Origin: Caulobacteraceae bacterium
GTDB lineage: Bacteria > Pseudomonadota > Alphaproteobacteria > Caulobacterales > Caulobacteraceae
NCBI GenBank assembly: GCA_020852035.1
Contig: JADZBR010000350.1
Location: 1 to 6,823 of the forward strand
DNA length: 6,823 nucleotides
Direction of reading: 5' to 3'
A program made the position numbers and the translations under genes. Below, piece by piece: positions 5,262 to 6,823 of the stretch. The notes under the pieces were generated by a model that ran no database searches, had not been told where the DNA came from, and saw nothing but the letters and a program-made list of their open reading frames with translations. Within the stretch, counting starts at the first letter, position 1; the number at the start of each line of letters is the position of its first letter.

Positions 5262-5897
5262 ATGGCCATCATCGTCCTCGACCCCGGCCACGGCGGAAGC
5301 GCCAAGCTCGGCGGCTCCAGCCCCAACAACGCCGTCAGCCGCCCGCGCGGCATCCTGGAAAAACAACTGACGCTCGACGTCGCGCGGCGCGCCAAGGCCC
5401 GCCTGCAAGCCGCCGGCCACGCCGTCTGGCTGACCCGCAACACCGACGTCAACGTGGCCCTGGCCGACCGCGCGGCCCTGGCGGCGAGAAAACGGGCGGA
5501 CATCTTCGTCTCGATCCACTTTAACGGCTGGACGAACGCCACGGCGCAGGGAACGGAGACCTTCTCCTGGCCCGGCTCCCCGTCGCGCTCCGAGCGGCTG
5601 GCTCGCGCGGTGCTGGCCGAAGCCGTCAAGGCCACCGGCTACGCGAACCGCGGCGCCAAGACCGAGACCTTCGGCGTGCTCGATCCCTCGCGGCATCTGG
5701 CGATCACCGCGGCGTGCCTCGTGGAACTCAGCTTCATCACCGCGCCCGCCGAGGACGCGCGGCTGGACGATGCGGTCTACCTGCAACGGCTGGGCGAAGC
5801 GGTGGCGGCAGGGTGCGAAGATTATCTGGCGGCGCAGTTTCCCCGCCCGACGGTTCGGCGCGTCGAGGACGGCGTGACGGCGCGGACGGGCGGCTGA
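5262..5897 (+). CDS. N-acetylmuramoyl-L-alanine amidase (Amidase_3), no signal peptide
   Basis: Amidase_3 enzymes are zinc hydrolases that cut the bond between N-acetylmuramic acid and L-alanine in peptidoglycan. The 211 residues are one domain with all key positions: LDPGHGG (6-12, zinc ligand His10), GILEKQLTLDVARR (30-43, zinc ligand Glu33), VSIHFNG (83-89, zinc ligand His86) and LVELSFIT (153-160, catalytic Glu155). Start at ATG 5262, with GGGAG six nt upstream. The open frame extends to 5151, but that extension is not a signal peptide. The protein therefore begins directly with the first beta strand and has no Sec or Tat leader, unlike AmiA/AmiC, and no cell-wall-binding domain. Single-domain leaderless amidases resemble phage-type endolysins, but no phage genes are nearby. 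It is separated from the RcnB-like gene by a hairpin and is convergent with gatB. Confidence 0.92.
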   Translation: MAIIVLDPGHGGSAKLGGSSPNNAVSRPRGILEKQLTLDVARRAKARLQAAGHAVWLTRNTDVNVALADRAALAARKRADIFVSIHFNGWTNATAQGTETFSWPGSPSRSERLARAVLAEAVKATGYANRGAKTETFGVLDPSRHLAITAACLVELSFITAPAEDARLDDAVYLQRLGEAVAAGCEDYLAAQFPRPTVRRVEDGVTARTGG

Positions 5898-6045
5898 CTC
5901 TCCCTCCCGTCGGCGGTGAGGAGGGTGGGCCGCGAAGCGGCTCGGGCGGGGGTCCTGCTGAATCGCCGCAACAGCCGAGACGCCGTAGCCTCCACCCGTC
6001 TCGTCGCTACGCGCCGATCCACCCTCCCCGCAGGGGGGAGGGAAA
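5898..6045. repeat. Imperfect inverted-repeat intergenic element between amidase and gatB
   Basis: The whole 148-bp gap between the two convergent genes is a large imperfect palindrome. The outer arms TCCCTCCC (5901-5908) and GGGAGGGA (6036-6043) match perfectly. Inside them GAGGGTGG (5921-5928) matches CCACCCTC (6019-6026), and similarity continues more loosely to about 5952 and 5991. The left arm holds its own hairpin, GCCGC-GAA-GCGGC (5929-5941). The centre (about 5953-5990) is unpaired. The pattern CCCTCCC...GAGGGTGGGCCGCGAAGCGG resembles dispersed palindromic repeats found between genes in Caulobacterales and relatives. It has no open frame with a transposase. It may also serve as a two-way terminator. 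Confidence 0.7.
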
Positions 6046-6823
6046 TCAGAGTCCGAGCTTCGCCTTCAACAGCTGGTTGACCGCGCCGGGGTTGGCCTTG
6101 CCGCCAGTGGCCTTCATCACCTGGCCGACGAACCAGCCGATGGCCTGGGGCTTGTCCTTCACGGCGGCGGCCTGGCCGGGATTGGCGGCGATCAGGTCCT
6201 CGACGATCTTCTCCAGTTCGCCGGTGTCGGACATCTGCTTCAGGCCCTGCGCCTCGACGATCGCGCCGGGGCTCCCCTCGCCCGCCCACATGCGTTCGAA
6301 GACGTCCTTGGCGATCTTGGACGAGATGGTGCCGTCCTCGATCAGCGCCACCAGCTCGGCGATGGCCGCCGGACTGATCGGGCTGTCGGCGATGTCCTGG
6401 CCGGCGGCGGTCAGCTTGGCGGCCAGGTCGTTGGTCACCCAGTTGGCCACCAGCTTGGCGTCGCGGCCCTTGGCGGCGGCTTCATAGAAGTCGGCCTTGG
6501 CTTGGTCGGAGATCAGCACCCCCGCGTCGTAGGCCGTCAGCCCGTACTGGCTTTGCAGGCGCGCCTTCTTGGCGTCCGGCAGTTCCGGCAGGCCGGCCTC
6601 GATGGCCTTCACCCAGGCGGGATCCAGCTCCAGCGGCAGCAGGTCCGGATCGGGGAAGTAGCGGTAGTCGTGCGCCTCTTCCTTGGAGCGCTGCGAGACC
6701 GTCTCGCCTGTGGCGTCCACGTAGCCTCGGGTCTCTTGGACCACCGTGCCGCCCGCGTCCAGAACCTTCGCCTGGCGTTCGATCTCGAACTCGATCGCCC
6801 GCTGCACGGACCGGAACGAGTTC
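6046..6823 (-). CDS. gatB: Asp/Glu-tRNA amidotransferase subunit B, C-terminal half (5' end cut)
   Basis: GatB, with GatA and GatC, converts misacylated Glu-tRNA(Gln) and Asp-tRNA(Asn) to Gln-tRNA and Asn-tRNA. GatB binds the tRNA and activates the acyl group with ATP. The visible 258 residues run from the window edge (NSFRSVQRAIEFEIERQ, the conserved GatB segment normally in KNxNSFR) through SKEEAHDYRYFPDPDLLPL, a family signature. They continue into the helical and GatB/YqeY C-terminal domains, which end with ATGGKANPGAVNQLLKAKLGL, the usual GatB terminus. Full proteins are about 480-500 residues, so roughly the N-terminal half lies beyond 6823. The true start is not in the window; internal Met or GTG codons should not be taken as starts. 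The gene converges on the amidase gene across the inverted-repeat element. gatA and gatC are not visible. Confidence 0.97.
   Translation of the reverse strand, partial: NSFRSVQRAIEFEIERQAKVLDAGGTVVQETRGYVDATGETVSQRSKEEAHDYRYFPDPDLLPLELDPAWVKAIEAGLPELPDAKKARLQSQYGLTAYDAGVLISDQAKADFYEAAAKGRDAKLVANWVTNDLAAKLTAAGQDIADSPISPAAIAELVALIEDGTISSKIAKDVFERMWAGEGSPGAIVEAQGLKQMSDTGELEKIVEDLIAANPGQAAAVKDKPQAIGWFVGQVMKATGGKANPGAVNQLLKAKLGL

Noticed and set aside
5205..5786. 193-codon minus-strand open frame opposite the amidase
   Set aside because: It is the antisense of a gene with intact catalytic motifs and shows no recognisable domain or ribosome binding site.
1..6823. A defence, toxin-antitoxin, secretion or mobile-element system
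   Set aside because: The genes match housekeeping or envelope families, plus one membrane protein of unknown role. No integrase, transposase, repeat array or paired toxin/antitoxin genes are visible.

Overview
The window is high-GC alphaproteobacterial chromosome. It most likely comes from the Caulobacterales (Caulobacter or Phenylobacterium type). The evidence is the very GC-rich third codon positions, a lipoprotein resembling the Caulobacter CC0125/CC1285 family, an alphaproteobacterial-type RarA and RluC, and one near-consensus CtrA box. Ten genes can be supported, two of them cut by the window edges. No phage, insertion sequence, CRISPR array, tRNA or rRNA is visible.

Minus-strand block (1-4465). 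Read in the direction of transcription, the order is: a small Sel1-repeat protein (4190-4465); rarA, the AAA+ replication-recombination ATPase (2840-4144); a conserved four-helix membrane protein of unknown function (2312-2767); a short RluA-type pseudouridine synthase (1532-2302, GTG start); a secreted lipoprotein (995-1495); crcB, the Fluc fluoride channel (551-934); and an RluC-type pseudouridine synthase (1-554, C-terminus outside the window). Spacings are short. The membrane protein and RluA gene are 9 nt apart, and crcB and rluC overlap by 4 nt (GTGA). The block therefore probably forms a few short operons rather than one. The jobs are housekeeping: rRNA/tRNA modification, replication-fork rescue, fluoride resistance and envelope proteins.

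Divergent region (4466-4700). This 235 bp stretch has no gene and separates the Sel1 gene from an RcnB-like gene. It holds a CtrA-box-like sequence, a 22-bp dyad, and a GC-rich hairpin directly in front of the RcnB-like ribosome binding site.

Plus-strand block (4701-5897). The first gene is a periplasmic RcnB-family protein with three His-Trp heptad repeats, followed by a strong UUCG-loop hairpin. The second is a single-domain Amidase_3 N-acetylmuramoyl-L-alanine amidase that has all its zinc ligands but no visible signal peptide.

Right end. The amidase converges on gatB (minus strand, N-terminal half outside the window). The 148 bp between them is almost entirely an imperfect inverted-repeat element of the dispersed intergenic type.

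I see no convincing new multi-gene system. The items most worth a second look are the inverted-repeat element at 5898-6045, the leaderless amidase, the candidate CtrA site, and the RcnB-like protein with its leader hairpin.
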